A DNA stretch of 64,000 bases from Rubrivirga sp. SAORIC476. GTDB lineage: Bacteria > Bacteroidota > Rhodothermia > Rhodothermales > Rubricoccaceae. Below, piece by piece: positions 32,240 through 40,747 of this stretch. The notes below the pieces were generated by a model. It was given only the letters and a program-made list of their open reading frames with translations, made no database searches and was not told where the DNA came from. A program made the translations under genes and the position numbers. Within the stretch, counting starts at the first letter, position 1. Each line of letters begins with the position of its first letter. The stretch is taken from positions 980,798 through 1,044,797 of the forward strand of contig NZ_MVOI01000003.1 in assembly GCF_002283555.1 (NCBI RefSeq). Direction: 5' to 3'.

Positions 32240-34642
32240 CTATTCCAGCAACAGATCTGTCTCCCGATCCGCCGACAGACCAGAGATCCGGTCGCGGACC
32301 GTCACGGTGAGCGTGTACAGCCCCCGCTCCTGACCGGTCGCGTCGAGGAAGAGGTACACCGCGTCGTCGGCGCGGTCGCCCTGGACCTCGAAGGCCGACG
32401 AGACGGCCGCGCCGTCGCCGCCGAAGACGCGGCGCGCGAGGCGGCGGATGCCGGTGGACGTGTCCTTCGGCCGGAGGCTCGCCTCGACCTCGTAGTCGGT
32501 CCGCCCGTCGGTCATGCCGAGGCCGTAGGGCTCGAAGTAGAGGTAGACCGGGTCCCCGACGCGAAAGACGCCCCACGGGGCAGGCTGCACCGAGACGCCG
32601 TCGCGGAAGACGCGGCCGGGCACGGCGCGGTCGGCCTCCTGCGCGTCGTAGGCCAGCAGCACGTCGGAGAGCCGGAGGCCCGTGCCACCGAAGTCGGGCA
32701 CGTCGACGGCGCGGCGCTGGACGGCGCCCGTCTGGCCCGAGGCGGTCTCGAACTCCAGCGACACCTCGTAGCCGTCGCCCGGGCGGGCGCTCATCGGCTC
32801 GGTGCTGGTCCACAACCGCGTCTGGTCGAACGGCACGATCTGGGCGCCGCGGAGCCCATAGACGGTCCGCCGCCGTTCGATCAGCATCTCTCGGCCCGGG
32901 CCGATCAGGAACGCTCCCGTCTTGACGGTCACGTCCACGTCCTCCTGCACGCCCTCCGACGGGGTCTCGCTCTCGGAGACTGGGATCCCGTAGTTGACGT
33001 AGAGGTCCGTCCGGCCGCCCTCGCCCTTGAACGCGGCGACCCGGTACGGCAGTTCGACCGCGCGGCCGGGCGTCTGGAACGCGTAGCGCTCGGGCCGACG
33101 GCGCACCTCGGCCTGGGCGATCAGCGCGAAGTCCATCGCCGACGGGTTGCGAACCGACTGCAGGCCGTACACGTCCGCGGGCAGCGAGTACAGGCGGAAC
33201 TCGCCGGTTCGGTTCGGGTCCTCGAACACGAAGCGAACGCCGTCGCCGTAGTCCCACACGTTGAAGCGGTTGGAGAGGCCCACGCCCGCGGGCGCGTCCG
33301 GGTCGATGGCGAAGGCCTCGTCGCGCCCCGCGAACTGCTCGACGACGAGACCGAGGCCGCCCTCAATCACCACGTCGGTCTCGGGTGGCCCGTAGCGGAC
33401 GTGCAGCCGTCCACGCTCAGTCTTCCAGCCAGGCAGGTCGAGGTCGTCGGACCGGTACAGGAGGTCGGCGGTGACGAGGCGGGCGTAGTGCTCCGTGCGC
33501 CGCTCGTTGACGGTGTTGAGGTAGCGCGGGTCGCGGCTGGTCCAGTAGCGGTCCGAGAACCCGTCCGGGTCGGCCCGGAAGGCGTCCCACTCGTCGGGCG
33601 GCAGGATGAGGGTCAGGTCGGTGTAGGCCGCGCGGGTCTCGCCGTCCATGTAGTCGAGCGCGCGGCTGAAGGCGATGTCCGCGGCGTCGTACTGTCCGAG
33701 ACGATGGTTGACCAGCCCGGCGTAGAGCCACATCCCCGCGTCCTCGGGGAACTGGACGTACATCTCGGCGAGGTCGGGCAGCGCCTCCTCGAAGCGCCCC
33801 GAGAGGGTCGCGAGGCGGACGACGTGGTCGTACACCGGTCGACGCCGCGGGTCCGAGGCGAGCGCCTGCCGGAGGTGGCCGATGGCCCGGTCGTACGACG
33901 CCTGCGCGCGGGGCGCGTAGTCGGTCACCGACACGCCGCGGCGCCGCAGCTCCTCCACGTCGAACCGGTCCTGGATGTCCTCGCCGAACTGCCCTTCGAG
34001 GGCTCCCTCGATTCCCCCTCCGAAGCCGCCGAGACCCGACTCCTCGGAGGCGATGGGGATCTCCACGACCCGCCCGCCCTCAGCGGCCGAAGCGGCCTCC
34101 ACGTTGGGTTGCGACACCTCCTCCCGCTGCCGCTCTCCGACGGAGCGGTAGGCCAGCCCCGGCAGCTTGATCGCGTTCCGGTACTGGTAGTAGTCGACGA
34201 TGGCCTGCACGCCCAGCTCCTCGTGGGCGTACGCGTTGGTGGAGTCGATGGCGAGCAACTGGGCGGCGATCTCGCGACGCCGACGCTGGCGGAACATCTC
34301 CTGGAAGAAGTTCCACGCCGCCCCCCGGTACTGCTCCAGGTTGGCGACCAGGTAGACCATGTTCTGCGGGTCGAGCGCGACCGCGGCCTCGATCTCGCGC
34401 CCCGCGCGTGCCTCGTCGCGGGCCGGGTTGCGCGTGTCGTACAGGACACGGCCGAGCAGGTAGTGCGCCTCGGCGTTGTCGGGGTCCTGGTCGACGACGC
34501 GGCTCAGGATGCGGACGGCGTCGTCGAATCGCGCCTCGCGGTACGCCTCGCCGCCCCGCTCGAGCGCGCCTGTGTCCTGGGCCGAAACCGGGATCGCGGT
34601 GGCGAGGAGCAGGACGACGACGAGAGAAGCGAAGGCGCGCAT
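32240..34642 (-). CDS. Exported GWxTD-domain protein with TPR-like N-terminus, 800 aa
   Basis: Signal peptide MRAFASLVVVLLLATAIPVSAQ. Residues ~28-330 are helical repeats of TPR type (ALERGGEAYREARFDDAVRILSRVVDQDPDNAEAHYLLGRVLYD; AIGHLRQALASDPRRRPVYDHVVRLATLSGRFEEALPDLAEMYV). The GWxTD domain follows: RYWTSRDPRYLNTVNERRTEHYARL, then GWKTERGRLHVRYGPPE, where the name-giving Asp is Glu. The C-terminal half is strand-rich (~500-800). The domain is common in Bacteroidota and Acidobacteria exported proteins of undefined role. It is last in the long minus-strand cluster that begins at ffh. Confidence 0.85.
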   Translation of the reverse strand: MRAFASLVVVLLLATAIPVSAQDTGALERGGEAYREARFDDAVRILSRVVDQDPDNAEAHYLLGRVLYDTRNPARDEARAGREIEAAVALDPQNMVYLVANLEQYRGAAWNFFQEMFRQRRRREIAAQLLAIDSTNAYAHEELGVQAIVDYYQYRNAIKLPGLAYRSVGERQREEVSQPNVEAASAAEGGRVVEIPIASEESGLGGFGGGIEGALEGQFGEDIQDRFDVEELRRRGVSVTDYAPRAQASYDRAIGHLRQALASDPRRRPVYDHVVRLATLSGRFEEALPDLAEMYVQFPEDAGMWLYAGLVNHRLGQYDAADIAFSRALDYMDGETRAAYTDLTLILPPDEWDAFRADPDGFSDRYWTSRDPRYLNTVNERRTEHYARLVTADLLYRSDDLDLPGWKTERGRLHVRYGPPETDVVIEGGLGLVVEQFAGRDEAFAIDPDAPAGVGLSNRFNVWDYGDGVRFVFEDPNRTGEFRLYSLPADVYGLQSVRNPSAMDFALIAQAEVRRRPERYAFQTPGRAVELPYRVAAFKGEGGRTDLYVNYGIPVSESETPSEGVQEDVDVTVKTGAFLIGPGREMLIERRRTVYGLRGAQIVPFDQTRLWTSTEPMSARPGDGYEVSLEFETASGQTGAVQRRAVDVPDFGGTGLRLSDVLLAYDAQEADRAVPGRVFRDGVSVQPAPWGVFRVGDPVYLYFEPYGLGMTDGRTDYEVEASLRPKDTSTGIRRLARRVFGGDGAAVSSAFEVQGDRADDAVYLFLDATGQERGLYTLTVTVRDRISGLSADRETDLLLE

Positions 34643-34761
34643 CAGACAGAAGGAAGGCCGGGAATCAACGCCCCACGGGGGGGCGGAGTTGTGCCGGGGA
34701 CGAGCAGTGCCCCAACGTGCGCCTCGGGCGGCGCGCGGTCAAGGCACGACGGGCGCCCCCT

Positions 34762-35217
34762 CTACCGCTCCTTCATGATGCGGTCGAGCCGACGCTTCGA
34801 CTCCCGATCGTTGATCGTCTGCCGCTTGTCGACGGTCTTCTTGCCGCGGCCAAGGGCGAACGACACCTTCGCCTTCCCCCCCTTGAAGTAGAGCTTCAGC
34901 GGGACGATGGTCATGCCCTTCTGCTCGGTCCCCTTGCGCAGCTTCTCGATCTCGGCCTTGTGGAGCAGCAGGCGCCGCATCCGCCGCGGCTCGTGGTTCG
35001 CGTACCCACCCATCTCGTAGGGCGGGATCGTGCAGTTGACCAGGTCGACCCCGGTGCGGCCGAGCTTGATGAACGCCTCGGCGAGTTGAGCCGACCCCTG
35101 GCGGAGCGACTTGACCTCCGAGCCGGTCAGCACGATGCCGGCCTCGAAGTGGTCCGTGAGCTCGAAGTCGTACCGCGCGCGGCGGTTGGTGACGATCGTC
35201 TGGATGCCGTCGGCCAT
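34762..35217 (-). CDS. smpB: SsrA-binding protein SmpB
   Basis: Binds tmRNA and delivers it to stalled ribosomes in trans-translation. 151 aa. Typical segments: RRARYDFELTDHFEAGIVLTGSEVKSLRQGSAQLAEAFIKL, the central IPPYEMGGYANHEPRRMRRLLLHKAEIEKL, and the basic C-terminal tail VSFALGRGKKTVDKRQTINDRESKRRLDRIMKER that inserts in the mRNA channel. It follows the MqnA-like gene by 108 nt. The tmRNA gene itself is not in this window. Confidence 0.96.
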   Translation of the reverse strand: MADGIQTIVTNRRARYDFELTDHFEAGIVLTGSEVKSLRQGSAQLAEAFIKLGRTGVDLVNCTIPPYEMGGYANHEPRRMRRLLLHKAEIEKLRKGTEQKGMTIVPLKLYFKGGKAKVSFALGRGKKTVDKRQTINDRESKRRLDRIMKER

Positions 35218-35325
35218 GCGGGGTCAGAGGGAGAAACGCGGAGGGGAGCCCCGTGAACGCCAGCAAGGGCGGACCGGGTTCACGGCATCGGTGCACGGAC
35301 CGCCTACCAGCCGCCGTCCCACGAT

Positions 35326-36090
35326 CTACGCGTCCTCGTCCTCCTCGTCGTCGTCCGGGTCGGAGGGCAGCTCCAGGTACGGAATCGGCGGGACCTCGGA
35401 GAGGGTGCCGGTCGCGAAGAGGTAGTCCGCGAGCTGGTCGAGGCCGTCGGTGGCGTAGCCGTCGAGCGTCAGCTGGTAGGCGCCCACGCCGTCGTGGAAG
35501 AGGGCTTCGTTGACCGGTGCCTCCTGCGCCGCGGCGCGGAGCCGAAGCCCGTCGACGGCGCTCAGCGTGCCCTCCAGCGCGGCGAGCAGGCCCCACGGGT
35601 ACGGGCGGAGCGTCAGGTCGGTCCACTCCTGGCCGGGGTCCAGCACGAAGGCGTTCGACGGGACCTCGTCCTCGTAGTCGACCAGCGCCGCCGAGGAGGT
35701 CCGCAGCACGTCTGCGAGCGGCGTGGCGGGATCGCTCAGGGCGAACGCGGCCGTCGAGCCGTAGTGCTCGCGCAGCACGAGCTGGGTGAGGAGCGCCTCC
35801 TGCGCGTCGCGCGGGTCGAAGGCGATCGTCTCGATGGCATCCAGCTGACTACCGACGACCAGCCGCCGACGGGGGCTGCGCTCGCCGGCGAGCACGATGC
35901 CGGGGACCACTTCCAGGCCCGTGTATCCACGCAGCACGTCCAGCGTCGGAACAAGCGCGAGGTCCGCGCCGCCACTGTCGAGCGCCGGGCGCGCCTCGTG
36001 CGGCTCGATCTCCACCACCTCGGTCACGAGGTCCGCCAGAGCGGACGCGAGGGCCCGGGCGGGCGGGACAGGCCAGATGGCGAGACGCAT
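35326..36090 (-). CDS. Diverged MqnA/MqnD-family (periplasmic-binding-fold) protein
   Basis: 254 aa without signal peptide. The layout MRLAIWPVPPARAL, LDSGGADLALVPTLDVLRGYTGLEVVPGIVLAGERSPRRRLVV, IETIAFDPRDAQEALLTQLVL and EWTDLTLRPYPWGLLAAL follows MqnA/MqnD, the futalosine-route menaquinone enzymes. However, the usual N-terminal YxNxxPL segment is missing and the tail is acidic (DPDDDEEDEDA). The genome also encodes the classical Men route in this window, so a role in menaquinone synthesis is doubtful. It is embedded between rplS and smpB on the same strand. Most likely a repurposed paralogue; ligand unknown. Confidence 0.6.
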   Translation of the reverse strand: MRLAIWPVPPARALASALADLVTEVVEIEPHEARPALDSGGADLALVPTLDVLRGYTGLEVVPGIVLAGERSPRRRLVVGSQLDAIETIAFDPRDAQEALLTQLVLREHYGSTAAFALSDPATPLADVLRTSSAALVDYEDEVPSNAFVLDPGQEWTDLTLRPYPWGLLAALEGTLSAVDGLRLRAAAQEAPVNEALFHDGVGAYQLTLDGYATDGLDQLADYLFATGTLSEVPPIPYLELPSDPDDDEEDEDA

Positions 36091-36171
36091 GGGGTGGGCA
36101 AGGGGCTGGGTGAAGGGGAACGGAGCGTGAGGCTCGGTGCCTCTCGCCCGGTGCCCCCTGCCGCGCGCCCT

Positions 36172-36525
36172 TTACTTGCGGCGACGCTCGGTGATGCGGG
36201 CCGCCTTGCCGCGGAGGCCGCGGAGGTAGTAGAGCTTCGCCCGGCGGACGCGGCCGTAGCGGACCACCTCCAACTTGGCGATGCGCGGGCTCGCGAACGG
36301 GAAGATGCGCTCCACGCCCACGTTGCCCGAAATCTTGCGGACCGTGAACGACTCGGCCACGCCGCCGTTCTGGATCGCGATCACGACGCCCTCGAAGAGC
36401 TGGATGCGCTCCTTGTCGCCCTCGATCACGCGCACGTGAACGCGGACGGTGTCGCCGGCGGCGAAAGTGGGAATGTCGTCGCGGAGCTGGGTGGCCTCCA
36501 CGAGGCCCATGAGGTCGGTCGCCAT
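36172..36525 (-). CDS. rplS: 50S ribosomal protein L19
   Basis: 117 aa from ATG 36525 ([50 protein letters not shown]). The rest is diagnostic: [59 protein letters not shown]19 sits at the 30S-50S interface. An in-frame ATG at 36561 would add a non-homologous leader and is not used. The gene ends the rpsP-rimM-trmD-rplS set, in the order conserved across bacteria. Confidence 0.97.
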   Translation of the reverse strand: MATDLMGLVEATQLRDDIPTFAAGDTVRVHVRVIEGDKERIQLFEGVVIAIQNGGVAESFTVRKISGNVGVERIFPFASPRIAKLEVVRYGRVRRAKLYYLRGLRGKAARITERRRK

Positions 36526-36622
36526 GATCGGTTCGGTCTGGGTTGGGTGCGCGCCAAACATGTCGCGGGCGCGAACAGGGAAGGTAGGGAGCGGCTCGGG
36601 CCAAACGCGGCCCTGGCGCCGT

Positions 36623-37333
36623 CTACGGGGATTCTTCGCCCGCCGCGTCCGCGTCGGGCAGGAGGTCGGGTCGGCGGGTGCGGGTGCGGTCGAGCCGCTG
36701 CTCCTCGCGCCACGCCAGAATGGCCCCGTGGTCGCCCGAGCGAAGCACGTCGGGCACGTCGAGGCCGCGGAACGACGCCGGGCGCGTGTAGCTGGGCGCG
36801 TCCAGCAGGCCGTCCTGGAACGAGTCGCTGAGCGCCGAGCCCGCGTCGCCGAGCACGCCCGGCACCAGCCGCGCGATCGCGTCGATCAGGATCAGCGCCG
36901 GGAGTTCGCCGCCGGACAGCACGAAGTCGCCGACGGAGATCTCGCGCGTGACGAGCACGTCGCGGACCCGCTGGTCGATGTTCTTGTAGTGACCGGCGAT
37001 CAGCAGTAGCCGACCGGTCAGCGACAGCTGGTTGGCCATCGGCTGATCCAGCGTCTCGCCGTCGGGGGTCAGGAAGATGACCTCGTCGTACGGGCCGTGC
37101 GCTTCGGTCAGCGCCTCGACGCAGGCGAACAGCGGCTCGGGCTTGAGCACCATCCCCCCCATCCCGCCGTACGGGATGTCGTCGATCTGCCGATGCTTGC
37201 CCGGCGCCCAGTCGCGGAGGTCGTGGACCGCCACCTCGACGAGCCCCTTGTCCTGGGCCCGCTTCAAGATGGAGTGCTCCAGCGGACTCCGGACGAGGTC
37301 GGGCAGCGCGGTGACGAGGTCGAATCGGATCAT
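36623..37333 (-). CDS. trmD: tRNA (guanine37-N1)-methyltransferase
   Basis: Methylates G37 of tRNAs that read CNN/CGG codons, preventing frameshifting. 236 aa with SPOUT trefoil-knot motifs: [87 protein letters not shown] and [22 protein letters not shown]. The C-terminal ~25 residues ([21 protein letters not shown]) extend the usual fold. The leader just before ATG 37333 contains 7-bp repeats. Confidence 0.97.
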   Translation of the reverse strand: MIRFDLVTALPDLVRSPLEHSILKRAQDKGLVEVAVHDLRDWAPGKHRQIDDIPYGGMGGMVLKPEPLFACVEALTEAHGPYDEVIFLTPDGETLDQPMANQLSLTGRLLLIAGHYKNIDQRVRDVLVTREISVGDFVLSGGELPALILIDAIARLVPGVLGDAGSALSDSFQDGLLDAPSYTRPASFRGLDVPDVLRSGDHGAILAWREEQRLDRTRTRRPDLLPDADAAGEESP

Positions 37334-37340
37334 GACGGGA

Positions 37341-37361
37341 GGGACACGGGAGGCGGGAGAC
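37341..37361. repeat. Three tandem 7-bp units (GGGANRC) before trmD
   Basis: Plus-strand units GGGACAC, GGGAGGC and GGGAGAC run directly upstream of the minus-strand trmD start (37333); a partial unit ACGGGA follows at 37335-37340. The sense-strand leader is therefore strongly pyrimidine-rich. Confidence 0.55.
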
Positions 37362-37408
37362 GACGCGCAGAGGAGCTCGGCCCACGCACCTTGGCTCCCT
37401 CCATCCCT

Positions 37409-37963
37409 CTACTCGTCGAACAGCCCCTCGGGCGGGCGGACGTAGAGGCGACGCGCGGCGAGATCCAGGCGGACCACGAACTCTTCCACGTCGGGCAGCA
37501 GCACCTGGCTCTTGCCGGGCCGGTCGATGGCGAAGAGGAGTTGCGAGCCGTCGTAGAGGTCGCTCACCGTGCCGAAGGGCTCGTCCGCCTCGGTGCCGTC
37601 CTCGGCCACCTCGACCACGTCGAGGCCGATCAGGTCGTGGAGGTAGGCCTGCCCCTCGTCGAGCGCGGGCAGGTCGTCGGGGTCAGCGAAGAGTTGCTCG
37701 TTGCGGAGCGCCTCGGCGGCCTCCAGCGAGTCGACCCCCTCCAGCGACAGCAGCACGACCGTGCGCCCCTTCGGGTACTGGAAGCGGACGCCCTCCACGA
37801 CCACCGGCCGCGCCTCGGCCTCGGAGGCGCCGAGGTAGAGGGTCTCGAGGTCGGCGAACCGCTGCGGGTCGTCGGTCTCGGGCACCACCTTCATCTCGCC
37901 GCGGACCCCGTGGGTCTTGCCTACGCGGCCCATCAGGAGCAGTCGGTCGGGGTCGATGGCCAT
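37409..37963 (-). CDS. rimM: Ribosome maturation factor RimM
   Basis: Helps 30S maturation around protein S19 and the 16S 3' domain. 184 aa from ATG 37963: RLLLMGRVGKTHGVRGEMKVVPETDDPQRF, a typical RimM N-terminus; the PRC-barrel part has EALRNEQLFADPDDLPALDEGQAYLHDLIGLDVVE and GKSQVLLPDVEEFVVRLDLAARRLYV. An upstream in-frame ATG (38008) adds a basic stretch and is less likely. It sits between rpsP (76 nt away) and trmD (75 nt away) as in most bacteria. Confidence 0.95.
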   Translation of the reverse strand: MAIDPDRLLLMGRVGKTHGVRGEMKVVPETDDPQRFADLETLYLGASEAEARPVVVEGVRFQYPKGRTVVLLSLEGVDSLEAAEALRNEQLFADPDDLPALDEGQAYLHDLIGLDVVEVAEDGTEADEPFGTVSDLYDGSQLLFAIDRPGKSQVLLPDVEEFVVRLDLAARRLYVRPPEGLFDE

Positions 37964-38039
37964 CGGATCGTCGGAGAGGCTCAGAAAAAACGGGCGGGAC
38001 CGGCGCATGGCCGACCCCGCCCGGAGGGAGCGTGCGAGG

Positions 38040-39146
38040 CTACGCCTTGAGGGACTCGACGTAGGCGTCGAAGCCCTCCGTGTCGTCCTTGGCGAGGAAG
38101 CCCGCCTGGGTCGGCCAGGTCTCCTCGTTGCCCGCGGTCGTGGACCCGGCCTCGGTGATGATCTCCTGGAGGCGCTCCACGGTCGTCTCGGCGAGCGCCG
38201 CGAACGTCGTGATGCCCGCGCTGGCGAGGATCTCCGAGTACTTCGGGCCGATGCCGTTGACGGTGGTCAGCTTGTCGGCCTCGGAAGCGGGGGCCTCCTC
38301 GGCAGCGGGAGCCTCCTCGACGGCCGGGGCGTCCTCGGCGGCAGCGGCGTCGGTCTGGTCGGCGACCTCCCCGCCCGTCTCGTCGGCCACGGCCTCCGGG
38401 GTCTCGGCCTCGACGGCGGGCTGCTCCTCGGCGGCGTCCGGGGCTTCCTCGGCAACGGCCTCGGGGGTCGCCTCTGCGACGGCCTCCTCGGCGGCTTCGG
38501 GCGTCTCGTCCGGGGCGGCCTCGGCGACCGGCTCCTCGGCGGGTGCCTCCTCGGCCGCGGTCTCCTCGGCAGCCGGGGTGGCGTCGGCAGCCTCCGTGAG
38601 GGCCTCCGAGTCGGCGGCGGCGGCGGCGGCCTCGGCGCGGGCGGCCTCGGCGGCGGCGCGCTCCTCGGCCTCGGCGGCCTCGCGCTGGGCCTGGAGTTCG
38701 GCCTCGCGCTCGGCGCGGGCCTTGGCGAGCTCGGCGGCGCGCTCCTTGGCGGCGGCCTTCTCGGCCTCCAGCGCCTCGGCGCGGCGCTCGGCGCGCGTCT
38801 TCTTGCCGGTCGAGGCGGCCTTCTCGGCGCGACGCGCCTTGAACTCCTCCACGGCCGTCTCGATCTCCTCGGCGGACGCACCCGCGCGAGTCATCGACCA
38901 GCGCATGAGGATGCCCTCCTTCTGGAGCAGGTTGCGGACCGTGTCGGACGGCTGGGCGCCCTGGCCGAGCCAGTACAGGATGCGGTCGGCGTTGAACTTG
39001 ACGCGCGCGGGCTCAGCGACGGGCTCGTAGCGGCCGAGGTCCTCGATGAAGCGACCATCGCGGGGCGAACGGGCGTCGGTAGCGACGAGGCCGAAGACGG
39101 GATGCTGCTTCCGCCCCATGCGGCGGAATCGGAGCTTGACGGACAT
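38040..39146 (-). CDS. rpsP: 30S ribosomal protein S16 with coiled-coil, acidic linker and HhH extension
   Basis: The first ~85 residues are normal S16 (MSVKLRFRRMGRKQHPVFGLVATDARSPRDGRFIEDLGRYEP, ADRILYWLGQGAQPSDTVRNLLQKEGI), but the protein is 368 aa against the usual 80-110. Residues ~95-180 form a highly charged, Ala-rich coiled coil with basic patches. Residues 180-290 are an Ala/Glu/Pro-rich acidic linker. Residues 290-368 are a helix-hairpin-helix module (LTTVNGIGPKYSEILASAGITTFAALAE) ending TWPTQAGFLAKDDTEGFDAYVESL, a module type also appended to ribosomal protein L21 in Bacteroidota. The extension has no stop or compositional break, so it is not a frameshift artefact. Confidence 0.93.
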   Translation of the reverse strand: MSVKLRFRRMGRKQHPVFGLVATDARSPRDGRFIEDLGRYEPVAEPARVKFNADRILYWLGQGAQPSDTVRNLLQKEGILMRWSMTRAGASAEEIETAVEEFKARRAEKAASTGKKTRAERRAEALEAEKAAAKERAAELAKARAEREAELQAQREAAEAEERAAAEAARAEAAAAAADSEALTEAADATPAAEETAAEEAPAEEPVAEAAPDETPEAAEEAVAEATPEAVAEEAPDAAEEQPAVEAETPEAVADETGGEVADQTDAAAAEDAPAVEEAPAAEEAPASEADKLTTVNGIGPKYSEILASAGITTFAALAETTVERLQEIITEAGSTTAGNEETWPTQAGFLAKDDTEGFDAYVESLKA

Positions 39147-39157
39147 TGCGGGTGGGT

Positions 39158-39237
39158 GTTGAAAGTTGAAGGTTGAAAGGTTGAAGGTTGGCGGTCAGTT
39201 CGAACGCTCGAACCTTCCACGTCTCAACCTTCACACG
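39158..39237. repeat. GTTGAAR 7-bp tandem tract with inverted partners between ffh and rpsP
   Basis: Plus-strand units GTTGAAA, GTTGAAG, GTTGAAAG, GTTGAAG and GTTGG run from 39158 to 39191. Opposite-orientation copies (AACCTTCCA at 39211, TCAACCTTCA at 39224) can pair with them, enclosing a perfect hairpin GTTCGA-acgc-TCGAAC at 39198-39213. The region fills almost all of the ffh-rpsP gap and is AT-richer than its surroundings. Confidence 0.65.
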
Positions 39238-39242
39238 ACGGG

Positions 39243-40595
39243 CTAGCGGCCCGCCAGGAGTTGGCTTGCGTCGACGGGACGGCCCTTGCCCTGGAGCTTG
39301 GACATCGTCTTCATCATCTTCTTCATCTCGCGGAACTGCTTCAGGAGCGCGTTCACGTCCTGCACCTCCATGCCGGCGCCCTTGGCGATGCGACGGCGGC
39401 GCGAGCCGTTGATCTGCTCCGGCGCCGCCCGCTCGAAGGGCGTCATCGACTGGATGAGCGCCTCGATGTGGCGGAAGGCGTCGTCGTCGACGTCGATGGC
39501 CTTGATTTGCTTGCCGACGCCGGGGATCATGCCCAGGAGGTCCTTCAGGGACCCCATGTTCTTGATCTTCTGGAGCTGGTCGTAGAAGTCCTGGAGGTCG
39601 AAGTCCTGCGTCCGGAACTTGCGCTGCAGCTTCTCGGCCTCCTCGGCGTCGAACTGCTCCTGCGCCTTCTCGACGAACGACACCACGTCGCCCATGCCGA
39701 GGATGCGCTGCGCCATCCGGTCGGGATAGAACTCCGTCAGCGCGTCGAGCTTCTCGCCGGTGCCGGCGAACTTGATCGGCTTCTCGACGACGCTGCGGAT
39801 CGAGAGCGCGGCCCCGCCACGCGTGTCGCCGTCCAGCTTCGTCAGCACGACGCCGTCGATGTCGAGGCGGTCGTTGAACGCCTTGGCCGTGTTGACCGCG
39901 TCTTGGCCCGTCATCGCGTCGACGACGAACAGGATCTCGTCGGGCTCGGTGGCGGCCTTGATCGCGACCACCTCGTCCATCATCGCCTCGTCCACGTGCA
40001 GGCGACCGGCGGTGTCGATGATGACGGTGTCGCGGCCCATCCGCTTCGCCTCGGCGACGGCCTTGCGGGCCACGTCGACGGCATCCTTGAGCGGGACGCC
40101 GTCCTCGCCGCGGATCGAGAAGACGGGCACCTTGACCTGGGCCGCGAGCGTCTCCAGCTGGTCGACGGCCGCCGGGCGGTACACGTCGGCCGCGGCGACC
40201 ATCGGGCTGCGGCCCTTCGACTTCAGGAAGTGCGCCAGCTTGCCGACGAAGGTGGTCTTGCCCGCGCCCTGGAGGCCCGCCACCAGAATCACCGTCGGCG
40301 GCTTCTTGGCCTGGTTGAGGTCCACCTGCACGTCGCCGAGCAGGTACACCAGCTCGTCGTAGACGTGCTTGACGAACTGCTGGCCGGGGTTGACAGCCTG
40401 AAGGACCTTCTCGTCGGTCACGTGCGCCTTCACCTTGTTGGTGAAGTCCTTCGCGACCTGGTAGTTGACGTCAGCGTCGAGGAGAGCGCGGCGGACCTCG
40501 CGCATCGTCTCGGCGATGTTGAGGTCGTTGATGCGCCCCTCGCCCTTCACGTTCTTGAGGGCGGCGTCGAGCTTGTCGGACAGCGTATCGAACAT
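39243..40595 (-). CDS. ffh: Signal recognition particle protein Ffh (SRP54)
   Basis: GTPase that delivers signal-bearing ribosomes to the membrane. 450 aa from ATG 40595 (MFDTLSDKLDAALKNVKGEGRI). N domain 1-95; G domain motifs GLQGAGKTTFVGKLA (G1), DVYRPAAVDQL, DTAGRLHVDE (G3), TKLDGDTRGGAALS (G4) and KFAGTGEKLDALTEFYPDRMAQRILGMGDV (G5). The M domain is Met-rich with the RNA-binding GSRRRRIAKGAGMEVQDVNALLKQF. It heads the ffh-rpsP-rimM-trmD-rplS cluster and has a long leader with a hairpin. The ffs RNA gene is not here. Confidence 0.97.
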   Translation of the reverse strand: MFDTLSDKLDAALKNVKGEGRINDLNIAETMREVRRALLDADVNYQVAKDFTNKVKAHVTDEKVLQAVNPGQQFVKHVYDELVYLLGDVQVDLNQAKKPPTVILVAGLQGAGKTTFVGKLAHFLKSKGRSPMVAAADVYRPAAVDQLETLAAQVKVPVFSIRGEDGVPLKDAVDVARKAVAEAKRMGRDTVIIDTAGRLHVDEAMMDEVVAIKAATEPDEILFVVDAMTGQDAVNTAKAFNDRLDIDGVVLTKLDGDTRGGAALSIRSVVEKPIKFAGTGEKLDALTEFYPDRMAQRILGMGDVVSFVEKAQEQFDAEEAEKLQRKFRTQDFDLQDFYDQLQKIKNMGSLKDLLGMIPGVGKQIKAIDVDDDAFRHIEALIQSMTPFERAAPEQINGSRRRRIAKGAGMEVQDVNALLKQFREMKKMMKTMSKLQGKGRPVDASQLLAGR

Positions 40596-40633
40596 TCGGA
40601 GGTGCCGGGTGGGACGGGAGGGGTCACAGCGAA

Positions 40634-40650
40634 TGCCAGGGAATCTGGCA
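40634..40650. other. Perfect inverted repeat (hairpin) in the ffh leader
   Basis: TGCCAG (40634-40639) and CTGGCA (40645-40650) can form a 6-bp stem with a 5-nt loop, 38 nt above the ffh start on the minus strand. With the promoter at 40747-40740 it would be inside the 5' UTR. Confidence 0.45.
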
Positions 40651-40739
40651 GGCCGCGCAGGCGGGGCGGGGTCGCGGGGTGCCGAAGCGTCCACCGGTGC
40701 GGCCGTAGCCCTGCCCGGGTGTCCGGGACGAGGCGACGA

Positions 40740-40747
40740 CAAAGGTA
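40740..40747 (-). promoter_or_regulatory. Perfect -7 element (TACCTTTG) for the ffh cluster
   Basis: Minus-strand TACCTTTG fits TAnnTTTG exactly and lies 144 nt upstream of ATG 40595, giving a leader of about 140 nt. Confidence 0.5.

Noticed and set aside
39158-39237. CRISPR-like array
   Set aside because: Repeat units are 7-8 bp with no spacers; no cas genes are in the window.
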